Origin: Phycisphaerales bacterium
GTDB lineage: Bacteria; Planctomycetota; Phycisphaerae; Phycisphaerales; SM1A02
Assembly (NCBI GenBank): GCA_022446795.1
Contig: JAKVBX010000001.1
Span: 151,357 to 215,356 of the forward strand
Direction of reading: 5' to 3'
DNA: 64,000 bases
Below, piece after piece: positions 24,743-33,667 of this stretch. The notes under the pieces were generated by a model. The model was not told the DNA's origin and made no database searches. It worked only from the letters and a program-made list of their open reading frames with translations. Position 1 is the first letter of the stretch. Every line of letters starts with the position of its first letter. Position numbers and translations under genes: made by a program.

Positions 24743-25189
24743 CTACCCCGGTGCATCTCGCTGGATGCGAATGGACTCGATGGGAACAAGCTTGCCCTGC
24801 CCCATGCCCGGGCAGGGTGTCGTCCGCCGCGAGTTTTCCCAGGCGTCCGGGGACTCCAGGTTCTCCGGCCAGAACGGCCACGTCCGGCACTGCCGGGGCC
24901 GCGCGTTGTAGAGCCGGCAGATGGCCTTGCCCGGCTGCGATGTCCGGTCGAGAAAAACGCAGTCCCAGCCATGCTCGGTGAGCTGTTCCTTCAATGACCA
25001 GTTGCCGTCCAGTCGCCGGGCCCAGGTGGATCGAAAGTCCGGCACCGAGAGGCCCAGGGATGCCGCCATCTCGGCGGCCTCGTCATCGGTGAACCACACG
25101 GCACCGGGTGGGCCCGTGCAACAGTTGCCACACTGGGTGCACTCGAATCGGAGCCCGTCTCGATACCACTCCCGGCCCTCGTCAGCCAT
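24743..25189 (-). CDS. YkgJ family cysteine cluster protein
   Basis: The 148-residue product has the Cys signature CTQCGNCC near the N-terminus and further Cys in WDCVF, ICRLYNARPRQCRTWPFWPE and PCPGMGQGK, matching the YkgJ/Fe-S cluster binding family. These are thought to bind Zn or an Fe-S cluster; the substrate is unknown. The ATG at 25189 is supported by GGAG six bases upstream. The start lies inside the end of the upstream gene (8-base overlap), so the two are coupled. Confidence 0.85.
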   Translation of the reverse strand: MADEGREWYRDGLRFECTQCGNCCTGPPGAVWFTDDEAAEMAASLGLSVPDFRSTWARRLDGNWSLKEQLTEHGWDCVFLDRTSQPGKAICRLYNARPRQCRTWPFWPENLESPDAWENSRRTTPCPGMGQGKLVPIESIRIQRDAPG

Positions 25190-26177
25190 GACCAACTCCA
25201 TGGCCACCCGGGTCATCCATGTCCTCGATGATGAAACTGAAGACCTCCGATTGACTGATGCCCGGTGTCAATTGGGAGAGTTCCTCGGGCCGATCGTCGA
25301 AGGCCACGCGATCAAGCGTGTAGAACTCCCGGAACGACCAGGCCGGATGCCCGTCGAGACAATCACGGACCATGCCCTCGACCTCGCGACGACTGCCCGC
25401 CGCCAGCCAGGCACTGGCATACACCGCGTCGCCCGGTGGCCCGTCGCTGGGCTCCACCACGATGACCGCATGCCAGAGTGTCCGACCCAGGTTGCGTCCG
25501 ACCGCATCGACGTTTCGATCAACATCCTCGTCCAGGACCAGCAGCCAGTCATATCGAAGCAGCATCAGCAACTGGTCCACGTCGCAGATCAGGCCCGGGT
25601 CTTCGACGAGGATGGGACGGATCTCCATCTGCTCCATCTCTTCCTCGGGCACGATGATGTCGGTCTCATCCCGCTCCTGAAGACCATGCCGTACCAGGAT
25701 CGCCTCGATCTCGCCCTTGGCCTCTGGTTCGACATGAACCGTGACTCGCTTGTCCTGGTCGATGAAGACCTCCATGAAGGGGGTCTCGGTATTGACGCCC
25801 ACCGCCAGGGAGGCATCCTCGAGGAAGATCGGCTCGAATCGAAGCCAGGCGTCGAGGAAGCGGTCGATGGCGATCGGCTTGGCGCTCAGGAAGACATCCA
25901 CGGCTCGAAAGGCGTCACGTGAGCCGACCTCGACGATTCCCATCACCCGCTCAGGCAGCCTGGACAGGATCTCGGCCAGCAGCGGCCGCAGCCGCTCATG
26001 CGAGATGACCACGCACAGGGCGTAGGTATCCGGGGCGTCCGCCTCGCCCTCGGTCCAGGTGACGCAGTAGCCCTGGTCGGGAGGCCGGACCTCGGCCGCC
26101 TCCACCCCGAGGGGATAGGCAAAGCCCTCGCAGGCCACGCGTTCCACGTCAGAGCGGATTTTGAACGGATCGGTCAC
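25182..26177 (-). CDS. Conserved-looking hypothetical protein
   Basis: The 331-residue product has no signal peptide or membrane helix. It alternates beta and alpha elements and is very acidic (for example VPEEEMEQMEIRP and the C-terminal FIIEDMDDPGG). A stretch near residues 85-125 (VEVGSRDAFRAVDVFLSAKP) and the middle (MEVFIDQDKRVTVHVEPE) give no recognised motif. It is translationally coupled to the YkgJ protein downstream. No family was recognised and no function is proposed. Confidence 0.6.
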   Translation of the reverse strand: MTDPFKIRSDVERVACEGFAYPLGVEAAEVRPPDQGYCVTWTEGEADAPDTYALCVVISHERLRPLLAEILSRLPERVMGIVEVGSRDAFRAVDVFLSAKPIAIDRFLDAWLRFEPIFLEDASLAVGVNTETPFMEVFIDQDKRVTVHVEPEAKGEIEAILVRHGLQERDETDIIVPEEEMEQMEIRPILVEDPGLICDVDQLLMLLRYDWLLVLDEDVDRNVDAVGRNLGRTLWHAVIVVEPSDGPPGDAVYASAWLAAGSRREVEGMVRDCLDGHPAWSFREFYTLDRVAFDDRPEELSQLTPGISQSEVFSFIIEDMDDPGGHGVGHG

Positions 26178-26295
26178 GCGGGCATCCTATCGGCTGGAGG
26201 GGTGTTCCCGGGATCGCGGTAGCGGGTGCGGTCTCGCGTTATGATGCCGCCGCCTGAATCCCCCCCTGAACGACCTCTTGGAGACCACGTTGGGC

Positions 26296-28053
26296 ATGTC
26301 GCAGCAACGATCTCAATGGGGCAGTCGGATCGGCTTCATCCTGGCCGCGTCCGGATCTGCAGTTGGCCTTGGCAATATCTGGAAGTTCCCGTACATCACC
26401 GGCGAGAACGGTGGCGGGCTCTTCGTCCTGATCTACCTGCTCTGCATCGCCCTGGTGGGACTGCCGATCCTGGTGGCGGAGATCATGATCGGGCGGGCCG
26501 CACAGGCCCAACCCGTCGAGGCGTTCAAACGCCTCTCGGGCGGACGCTCCGGCTGGAGCATCGTGGGTTGGCTGGGCGTCATCAGCGGGTTCATCATCCT
26601 CTCGTTCTACATCGTCGTCGCCGGCTGGGCGATGGACTACACGATCAAGTCCGTCGTGGGCTTCACCAACCCGATCTCGGAAAAGGCGGAACAGGGCGCA
26701 CTGGTCTACCGATCAACCGCCAGCCTGGATGACATGAGAACGCTGCTGGTCGATGACATGACCAGGGCCTCCACGGATGCCGCCGAGCGATCCTGGCGCA
26801 AGCAGTTTGCCCCCTCGACATGGAAGGTGTGGTCGGACTACTCGGCCGCCATGGACGCCGGCGCCAACTCCGATCGATTGATGGAGAAGCCGGAGATCGC
26901 GGCTGCGGTCGAAGCGGTCCAGCCACTTCAAGGTGATCTCGCCAAAGCACAACAGGACATACGCGACGAAGCAGAATCCGCGGTCGCGGAACTGGCGCCC
27001 GCCGAGGTCCGCGACCAGGCTGAGACCATTCACCGTCGCACCATCATCCGCGACGAGGTGACCAGTGTCTTCGTCGGGCTTCTGGGTGACGGCTGGACCA
27101 GCACCTTCTGGGCCGCCCTCTTCATGTTCATTACGATCCTGGTTGTCGCGCTGGGCGTGGGCTCCGGCATCGAACGGACCTGCCGGGTCCTGATGCCCCT
27201 GCTCTTCCTGTGCATCGTCGCACTGGTGATCTACGGGCTCTTCCAACCCGGCGCCTCCCAGGGCGTGTCCTTTGTCTTCAAGCCGGACGCCAATGAACTC
27301 AAGGCCAGCGGCGTACTCGAGGCCCTGGGCCATGCGTTCTTCACGCTGTCACTGGGCATGGGCGCCATGATCACCTATGGCTCGTACCAGGCCTCCAGGA
27401 GCGGCAAACTCATGAACCAGGCCGTCGCCATCGCCGGCCTGGATACGCTGGTGGCCCTGCTGGCCTGCCTGATGATGTTCCCCATCATCTTCTCCTACGG
27501 CCAGGATCCCAGCGGTGGACCGGGGCTGGTCTTCATGAGCATGCCACTGGCCTTCGCCGAGATGGGCGAACTGGGCATGTTGATGGGGATCGTGTTCTTC
27601 GGCCTGCTGGTCTTCGCCGCACTGACCTCGGCCATTTCCCTGCTGGAAGTGGTCGCGTCCTACCTGATCGACGCCCGGGACTGGTCACGCGTGAAGGCGG
27701 CCTGGATCCTCGGCGCCTGCATCTTCGCCTTTGGCATCATCACCGCATTCGCCAACAGCGAGGGCTTCAAGATGGTGTCCTGGCTGCCTGGCTTCGGCCA
27801 GAGTTTCTTCGACACCATGGACCTGCTGACTTCCAACTGGATGCTGCCCCTGGGCGGACTGCTGATCGCCATATACGCAGGCTGGTTCCTGCCGGCTCGC
27901 ATTCGGCAGGCGGAGCTGTCGGACCTCTCGGGGTTCTGGCACGGCATCTGGCTCTTCCTGGTACGCGTCGTGGCACCGATCATGGTGATCGTCGTGCTCC
28001 TCGACAAGATCGGCGTCATTGATGTTGACGAGATCTTCCATACCGTGACCTAG
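26296..28053 (+). CDS. Sodium-dependent amino-acid transporter, NSS (SNF) family
   Basis: The 585-residue product begins with the NSS hallmark around SRIGFILAASGSAVGLGNIWKFPY, followed by GGGLFVLIYL, and has about eleven hydrophobic helices. It couples Na+ to uptake of amino acids or related solutes. The segment between helices 3 and 4 (about 120-265) holds an unusually long hydrophilic, helical stretch rich in Ala, Glu and Asp, far longer than the loop in LeuT. The ATG at 26296 was chosen; a TTG at 26290 sits at a better distance from GGAG. An AGCS symporter follows 34 bases later, so two Na+ symporters share a unit. Confidence 0.9.
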   Translation: MSQQRSQWGSRIGFILAASGSAVGLGNIWKFPYITGENGGGLFVLIYLLCIALVGLPILVAEIMIGRAAQAQPVEAFKRLSGGRSGWSIVGWLGVISGFIILSFYIVVAGWAMDYTIKSVVGFTNPISEKAEQGALVYRSTASLDDMRTLLVDDMTRASTDAAERSWRKQFAPSTWKVWSDYSAAMDAGANSDRLMEKPEIAAAVEAVQPLQGDLAKAQQDIRDEAESAVAELAPAEVRDQAETIHRRTIIRDEVTSVFVGLLGDGWTSTFWAALFMFITILVVALGVGSGIERTCRVLMPLLFLCIVALVIYGLFQPGASQGVSFVFKPDANELKASGVLEALGHAFFTLSLGMGAMITYGSYQASRSGKLMNQAVAIAGLDTLVALLACLMMFPIIFSYGQDPSGGPGLVFMSMPLAFAEMGELGMLMGIVFFGLLVFAALTSAISLLEVVASYLIDARDWSRVKAAWILGACIFAFGIITAFANSEGFKMVSWLPGFGQSFFDTMDLLTSNWMLPLGGLLIAIYAGWFLPARIRQAELSDLSGFWHGIWLFLVRVVAPIMVIVVLLDKIGVIDVDEIFHTVT

Positions 28054-28087
28054 CAACACTGGCACTGCCGCCGACACCGGAGTGGAC

Positions 28088-29920
28088 ATGGACGGATTCA
28101 ACGACTTTCTGGGCGCCATCAACGACATTATCTGGACCGAGTGGATGCTCTACATCCTGCTTGGTACCGGTGTGCTCTTCACCCTGTGGAGTGGCTTCAG
28201 CCAGTTTCGCGCACTGACACACGGTGTCGCCGTCACGGCAGGCAAGTATGACGACCCGGATGACCCCGGTGCCATCAGCCACTTCCAGGCCTTGTCCGCC
28301 GCCCTGTCAGCGACCGTCGGCCTTGGCAACATCGCGGGCGTTGCCATCGCCATCGCCATCGGTGGCCCTGGTGCCGTCTTCTGGATGTGGATCGTCGGCA
28401 TCATCGGCATGGCCCTCAAGAGTGCCGAGGTGACGCAGTCCATGCTCTTCCGGAATACCGATGACCCCGACAATCCCCACGGCGGACCCATGTTCGTCGT
28501 TGCGGAAGGCATGAAACAGTGGGGCCTGGGCGCGATCGGTCAGTTCATCGGCGTCCTGTTCTGCCTGACGCTCCTGATCTCCGCCGTGACCGGCGGCAAC
28601 ATGTTCCAGGCCTGGAGCGTGAGCGACATCACCCGCGAGACGCTGGACATGCCTGGGTTGGCCACCGGACTGATCCTGGCGATCGTCGTCGCGTTGGTCA
28701 TCATCGGCGGCATCAAGCGGATCGGCTCGGTCGCCGGCGTGCTCGTGCCATTCATGTGCGTGCTCTATGTCATCATCGCCATCGTCGTCCTGGGCTTCAA
28801 TCTCGAGGCCATTCCCGCGGTCTTCGGGGACATCTTCCGCAGTGCCTTCAGTGCTTCTGAAGCCGGGGGCGCGTTCATCGGAGGCGCCTTCGGAACCGCC
28901 ATCCTGTGGGGCATGAAGCGAGCGCTCTTCTCCAGTGAATCCGGACAGGGCTCCTCCCCCATTGCACACTCCGCGGCCCAGACCAAGGAGCCCGTCAGCG
29001 AAGGTGTTGTCGCGGGCCTGGAACCCTTCATCGATACGATCGTCGTCTGCACGCTGACGGCACTCGTGATTCTCTCCACCGGGGCCCTGACCCGTGGCGA
29101 GGGTGAAGCGGGCGCAGATGGCATCTTCGCGAAGGCACCGGTCATCTCACTCCAGGAAAAGGACGTCGATGGAACGACGCATCGATACTGGACGCTGGGT
29201 GAACCCACCACGTTCACGATCAAGGACTCGGACAAGGAGACCGTCTTCGGCGTGACTCCACTCCCTGACCGCACGGAACGAGGTATCGAACTGGGTGGCA
29301 TTTGGAAGAATGATGACAACGTCTTCACCATTGCCCAGGGCGGTGATGCGAATGAAGCCACTGCCTCCAACCGCGTCATGATGACCGGGAAGATCGTGAT
29401 TCCTGAGAAGAAGGACGACTCCCCCTACATCAAGTGGGCTCAGATCAAGACCGACGAGGACGAGGTGGCCCACTGGTCGACCCTGGCCGATGGCGGCCTG
29501 CCAACGCTGGTGGCGCCGATCATCTACGAGGATTACAAGGGCGCCACGATGACGGCCTATGCCATCAACCGACAGTTCCCCGGCTTCGGCAACTGGCTGA
29601 TCCTGATCGCCTCATGGCTCTTCGCAATCAGCACCATGATCTCCTGGTCCTACTACGGGGAACAGGGCATCGTCTTCCTGCTTGGCGAGTGGGCGGTTGG
29701 AATCTACAAGATCATCTACTGCCTGTTGATCGTCGTGGCGACCGCTGGCATCGTGACCACGACCAAGGAGATCGGCAACCTCTCTGATCTCGGTACCGGT
29801 CTCATGCTGTGGGTCAACATCCCGATCATGCTGATCTTCGGCGCCACGGCCATGTCCGCCTGGCATGGCTACTTCAAGCGACTGCGGGCGGGTGAGATCA
29901 AGCGGACCGGCAAGTCCTGA
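28088..29920 (+). CDS. Sodium:alanine/glycine symporter, AGCS family
   Basis: The 610-residue product has the AGCS core: LGTGVLFTLWSGFSQFR, HFQALSAALSATVGLGNIAGVA, GPGAVFWMWI, and the conserved end LFAISTMISWSYYGEQG. It imports Ala or Gly with Na+. Typical members have about 450-500 residues. Here about 120-130 extra residues (about 338-495) separate the last helices; this insert is hydrophilic, beta-rich and probably extracytoplasmic. The ATG at 28088 has GGAG 5 bases upstream. Confidence 0.92.
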   Translation: MDGFNDFLGAINDIIWTEWMLYILLGTGVLFTLWSGFSQFRALTHGVAVTAGKYDDPDDPGAISHFQALSAALSATVGLGNIAGVAIAIAIGGPGAVFWMWIVGIIGMALKSAEVTQSMLFRNTDDPDNPHGGPMFVVAEGMKQWGLGAIGQFIGVLFCLTLLISAVTGGNMFQAWSVSDITRETLDMPGLATGLILAIVVALVIIGGIKRIGSVAGVLVPFMCVLYVIIAIVVLGFNLEAIPAVFGDIFRSAFSASEAGGAFIGGAFGTAILWGMKRALFSSESGQGSSPIAHSAAQTKEPVSEGVVAGLEPFIDTIVVCTLTALVILSTGALTRGEGEAGADGIFAKAPVISLQEKDVDGTTHRYWTLGEPTTFTIKDSDKETVFGVTPLPDRTERGIELGGIWKNDDNVFTIAQGGDANEATASNRVMMTGKIVIPEKKDDSPYIKWAQIKTDEDEVAHWSTLADGGLPTLVAPIIYEDYKGATMTAYAINRQFPGFGNWLILIASWLFAISTMISWSYYGEQGIVFLLGEWAVGIYKIIYCLLIVVATAGIVTTTKEIGNLSDLGTGLMLWVNIPIMLIFGATAMSAWHGYFKRLRAGEIKRTGKS

Positions 29921-29930
29921 GGCTCGCCAC

Positions 29931-30587
29931 GTGAGTGACATCATGCATCGCTGGTGCGTGGCCACCCTGGCGGATGCGCTGGCCAGGGGCCTGCAGTCAG
30001 AAGAGGCTCGCCTCACCCGGGAGCAATCCGTCAGTGGCCTCGATGGCCGCGACGAGGTGACGCTGCACGAGCAACTCGAGCAGGATCTCGCGACGGCCGG
30101 CTACGGCGCCCATCGCGAGATCCGGTACCCCGGGGCGAGGAAGCACCGCCGGAAGTCGGAAGGTGATCGGTGTGACCTGGTCCTCACGCCCGAGCAGGCC
30201 CCGCTGGAAGTCCCCGAGGCGGATGCCACGCTCTTCGCAGATGACTCGGCCGTCTCACTCGAGGATGCGTTCTGGCTGGAAGTCAAGGTCGTCTCGCAAT
30301 TCACCGAGGAGGGCGCCAACGGAAACTACAGCACGCAGTTGCTGTCCACCGTCCGCGAGGACGTGACCAAGCTCAGCCGCGACCAGGGCATCCTGCACGC
30401 GGGACTGCTGATCATGCTGTTCACCGCCAACGAGGACATCGCCACGCACGACCTTGGCATCTGGCAGGATCGATGCCTGGAACGAAACCTGCCGATCGCT
30501 TCACCCTGTCATCGCGTGATACCGATCACCGATCGCCTGGGCAATCGAACCTGCACGATCCGGATCTACCCGGTCGGCCACTATTGA
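29931..30587 (+). CDS. Predicted PD-(D/E)XK-like protein of unknown role
   Basis: The 218-residue product starts at a GTG 11 bases after the AGCS stop; an ATG at 29943 is the alternative. It has no signal or membrane helix. An N-terminal helix with HEQLEQDLATAGY is followed by an arm RCDLVLTP (Asp82) and, 30 residues on, FWLEVKVVSQF (Glu117-Val-Lys119). The spacing and hydrophobic strands fit the D-x(n)-E-x-K pattern of PD-(D/E)XK nuclease folds. That is a weak motif and inference only. No partner methylase or known defence gene is near. The 3' end overlaps lpxB. Confidence 0.5.
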   Translation: MSDIMHRWCVATLADALARGLQSEEARLTREQSVSGLDGRDEVTLHEQLEQDLATAGYGAHREIRYPGARKHRRKSEGDRCDLVLTPEQAPLEVPEADATLFADDSAVSLEDAFWLEVKVVSQFTEEGANGNYSTQLLSTVREDVTKLSRDQGILHAGLLIMLFTANEDIATHDLGIWQDRCLERNLPIASPCHRVIPITDRLGNRTCTIRIYPVGHY

Positions 30588-31708
30588 CCCGGTCCGACGA
30601 CCTCGAGAATGGCGTTCGTCGCGGTCTCGGCAAAGGGCACGCCCGCGTAGGGCTTCAGTGCCCCACTGATGGCAGCCGCCTGACACTGGCGAGCCTCCTG
30701 CGAATCCAGCAGTGGTTCCAGGGCGCGGGCGACCGGTCGGGCACCACCCCAGTACGGCACGAACTCCGGCGCGATCCGGCTCCCGGCGATCAGGTTGGGA
30801 AGCAGGCGGTCCTTGATCGTGAGGATGATCTTCCCGCCGAAGTATCCCACCGGTCCCGTGCGATACAGGCCCACCATGGGTCGACCATGACGCATGATGT
30901 CCAGCGTGACGGTCCCCGAGACCGCCAGGGCCACCTGGGACCAGTGCAGCGCGGCATCCCGTCGTCCCACGACGACGGACACCTCCCCGCCCCGGCTGGA
31001 CAGGACCCGGTGAACGATCGCCGCCTTGTTCTCGTCGACCGCGGTCATCACGGCCGCAAGGTCCGGGCGGGACTGCCGGACCTGCTCCAGCACTTCCATC
31101 ATCACCGGGACATTGCGGACGATTTCCTGCTCCCGGGAACCGGGCATCAGGACCAGCCGCCGGGGCGCCTGGGGTAGATCAGCGGCATCACGGGCGATCT
31201 GCTCCTCATCCAGTGATCGATCGATCGCTGGATGACCCGTGAAGAGCGCAGGGATGTTGCGAGCGGCAAACCAGGCCGGCTCGAAGGGCATCAGGCACAG
31301 CACCAGGTCCGTGCAGCGACGGAGCTTGCGCGCTCGCCATGGGGCCCAGGCCCACAACTGCGGCGCCGCCAGGTGCACCACCCGGACCCCACGCGGACGA
31401 AGTCTCTTGCACAGGGGGAAGTTCGCCGCCGGGGAGTCCACCGGGATCAGGCCCGTGGGTTGGTTCTCCTTCGCCCAGGCCAGGATGTCACGGTGATACT
31501 GCCGAATCCGCTGAACGTGCGCGATGGCCCCGAGCCCCATGGCGGCATGACCCACGGTGTCCTCGTGCAGTTCAGCGCCTGCCTCGGCCATCCCGGGTCC
31601 ACCCCAGGCATGAATGGCCAGGTCCGGACGGACGATCCGCAACTGCCGGATGACGCTTGCCGCAAGTGCGTCGCCACTGGGTTCGAATGCCGTGAACAGA
31701 AGCGTCAT
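30581..31708 (-). CDS. lpxB: Lipid-A-disaccharide synthase
   Basis: The 375-residue product has the GT-B architecture and LpxB motifs: FEPSGDALAASVI (variant of AGExSGD), WGGPGM, HAAMGL, VHLAAPQLWAWAPWR, FEPAWF, GHPAIDR, LMPGSREQEI and AVSGTVTLDIMRHGRPMVGLYR. It joins UDP-diacylglucosamine and lipid X in lipid A synthesis on the cytoplasmic membrane. Together with the GmhA-like protein it shows the cell makes LPS. It is a monocistronic gene diverging from aspS. Confidence 0.93.
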   Translation of the reverse strand: MTLLFTAFEPSGDALAASVIRQLRIVRPDLAIHAWGGPGMAEAGAELHEDTVGHAAMGLGAIAHVQRIRQYHRDILAWAKENQPTGLIPVDSPAANFPLCKRLRPRGVRVVHLAAPQLWAWAPWRARKLRRCTDLVLCLMPFEPAWFAARNIPALFTGHPAIDRSLDEEQIARDAADLPQAPRRLVLMPGSREQEIVRNVPVMMEVLEQVRQSRPDLAAVMTAVDENKAAIVHRVLSSRGGEVSVVVGRRDAALHWSQVALAVSGTVTLDIMRHGRPMVGLYRTGPVGYFGGKIILTIKDRLLPNLIAGSRIAPEFVPYWGGARPVARALEPLLDSQEARQCQAAAISGALKPYAGVPFAETATNAILEVVGPGQ

Positions 31709-31857
31709 GGTGAGGCGTCCGGCCCGTGCGACGAATCGCGGGCGGGAAGGGAAGAGAGTGGCGGAGATTGTACGCCTTGAGGCGGGCTTTTCCCCGATCC
31801 GCCGTTACCATGCCCTCCTCTAGCCCATCCACGGGCCCCCTGGAAGGACATTGACCA

Positions 31858-33639
31858 ATGATGCAGCGAACCCACGGTTGTGGTGATCTCCGAAGCGAGC
31901 ATGCTGGCGAAACCGTCGTACTGGCCGGTTGGGTCAATACGTTCCGCGACCAGGGCAAGGGGCTCGTCTTCATCGACCTCAGGGATCGCAGTGGCATCTC
32001 GCAGGTCGTGTTCGACCTTGAGGACTGCGACGATGCCACCGTCGAGATCGCTCGGTCGCTGCGACGTGAAGATGTCGTCGCCATCTCCGGCCTCGTCCGT
32101 CCCCGCGAGGGCAAGGCAAACGAGAAGTTGGCCACTGGGCATATCGAGGTGATGGGCCAGGCGGTCGAGGTCCTCAACCGAACGGACAATCCCCCGATTC
32201 TCCCGGATGATCACGAGGCGGAGAAGATCTCCGAGGAGGTCCGCCTGACCTATCGCTACATCGACCTGCGTCGCCCCCGCATGCAGGAGATCATGCGGAT
32301 CAGGCATGACGTCGCCCGGATCACCCGCGAGTACTTCGATGAGCAGGGATTCCTGGAAATCGAAACCCCCCTGCTGATCAAGAGCACGCCCGAGGGGGCC
32401 CGCGACTTCATCGTGCCGTCACGGATCTACCCCGGGCAGTGGTATGCCCTTCCGCAGAGTCCCCAGATCTTCAAGCAGATCCTCATGGTCGCCGGCTGTG
32501 ACCGGTACCTGCAGATCTGCAAGTGCCTCCGGGACGAGGATCCCCGGGCCGATCGGCAGGCGGAGTTCACGCAGATCGATCTGGAGTTGTCGTTCGTCAA
32601 TCGGGATGACGTCCTGGAGATCATGGAAGGCTTCATGCGAGAGGTCTTCAAGCGTGTCCTCGACCATGACCTGGGCGAGATTCCCCGGATGCCCTGGTCC
32701 GAGGCCATGGACCGCTTCGGTTCCGATCGCCCGGACCTCCGCTTCGATCTCGAGTTGACCGACATCTCCGCGCTGGCGGCGAAGACCGAGTTCAAGGTCT
32801 TCACCGATGCGCTCGCCAAGGACCATGGCATCGTCAAGGCGATGCGGGTTCCCGGCGGGGCCGAGAAGTTCAGTCGCAAGGTGACCGATGGCTATGGCGA
32901 ACTGGCCAAGCTGCATGGCGCCGGTGGACTGCCCACCGTGAAGTACACCGACAATGGATTCGAGACCGGCATTGCCAAGTTCCTCACCGACATCGGCGAT
33001 GAGCTGGTGTCCACCCTCGAACTGGAGCCTGGTGATGCGGTGCTGTTTACCGCTGACCGCCAGGAAATCGCCAACACGGCGTTGGGCACTGTTCGACTGA
33101 AGGTCGCCGAGGACCTCGACCTGGTTCCGAAGGGCGTGTACCGCGCCCTGTGGGTGGTCGACTTCCCGATGTTCAAGTGGGACGAGGACAACAAGCGGTG
33201 GGCCAGTGAACATCATCCCTTCACCGCGCCGCGAGCCGACCAACTGGACATCCTGGAATCCGACCCGGGTGGCTGCCTGTCCGATGGCTACGACTTCGTC
33301 GTCAACGGCTCGGAAGCCGGCGGCGGGTCCATTCGTATCCACAATCCCGAAGTCCAGAAGACGGTCTTCTCCCTGCTGAACCTCTCCGACGAGGAAGCCA
33401 AGCTGAAGTTCGGATTCCTGCTCGACGCCCTTCGATACGGCGCCCCGCCCCACGGCGGAATCGCCTTCGGCCTCGATCGGCTGGTCATGCTGCTGGCGGG
33501 CACCGACAACATCCGTGATGTCATCGCCTTCCCGAAGACCCAGAGCGGCGGCGACATGATGTCCCAGGCCCCCGGCCCGGTCGACGCGGCCCAGCTGGAC
33601 GAGCTCCAGTTGCGGGTCATCGAGCAGGCCCCCGCCTGA
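31858..33639 (+). CDS. aspS: Aspartyl-tRNA synthetase, bacterial type
   Basis: The 593-residue product has an OB-fold anticodon domain (LAGWVNTFRDQGKGLVFIDLRDRSG), motif 2 region YLQICKCLRDEDPRADRQAEFTQID, an inserted GAD domain (about 300-420) and motif 3 GIAFGLDRLVMLL. This is the long bacterial class IIb type. It may also charge tRNA-Asn if AsnS is absent and GatCAB is present, which cannot be judged here. GGAAGGA precedes the ATG at 31858. Confidence 0.97.
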   Translation: MMQRTHGCGDLRSEHAGETVVLAGWVNTFRDQGKGLVFIDLRDRSGISQVVFDLEDCDDATVEIARSLRREDVVAISGLVRPREGKANEKLATGHIEVMGQAVEVLNRTDNPPILPDDHEAEKISEEVRLTYRYIDLRRPRMQEIMRIRHDVARITREYFDEQGFLEIETPLLIKSTPEGARDFIVPSRIYPGQWYALPQSPQIFKQILMVAGCDRYLQICKCLRDEDPRADRQAEFTQIDLELSFVNRDDVLEIMEGFMREVFKRVLDHDLGEIPRMPWSEAMDRFGSDRPDLRFDLELTDISALAAKTEFKVFTDALAKDHGIVKAMRVPGGAEKFSRKVTDGYGELAKLHGAGGLPTVKYTDNGFETGIAKFLTDIGDELVSTLELEPGDAVLFTADRQEIANTALGTVRLKVAEDLDLVPKGVYRALWVVDFPMFKWDEDNKRWASEHHPFTAPRADQLDILESDPGGCLSDGYDFVVNGSEAGGGSIRIHNPEVQKTVFSLLNLSDEEAKLKFGFLLDALRYGAPPHGGIAFGLDRLVMLLAGTDNIRDVIAFPKTQSGGDMMSQAPGPVDAAQLDELQLRVIEQAPA

Positions 33640-33667
33640 ATCCCGGCGATCGGGTAGGCTCTTGCCC

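Noticed and set aside
23663-24997. Open frame of 444 codons on the plus strand
   Set aside because: It is antisense to the dual PPIase and YkgJ genes and spans the gap between them. Its composition is typical of a shadow frame.
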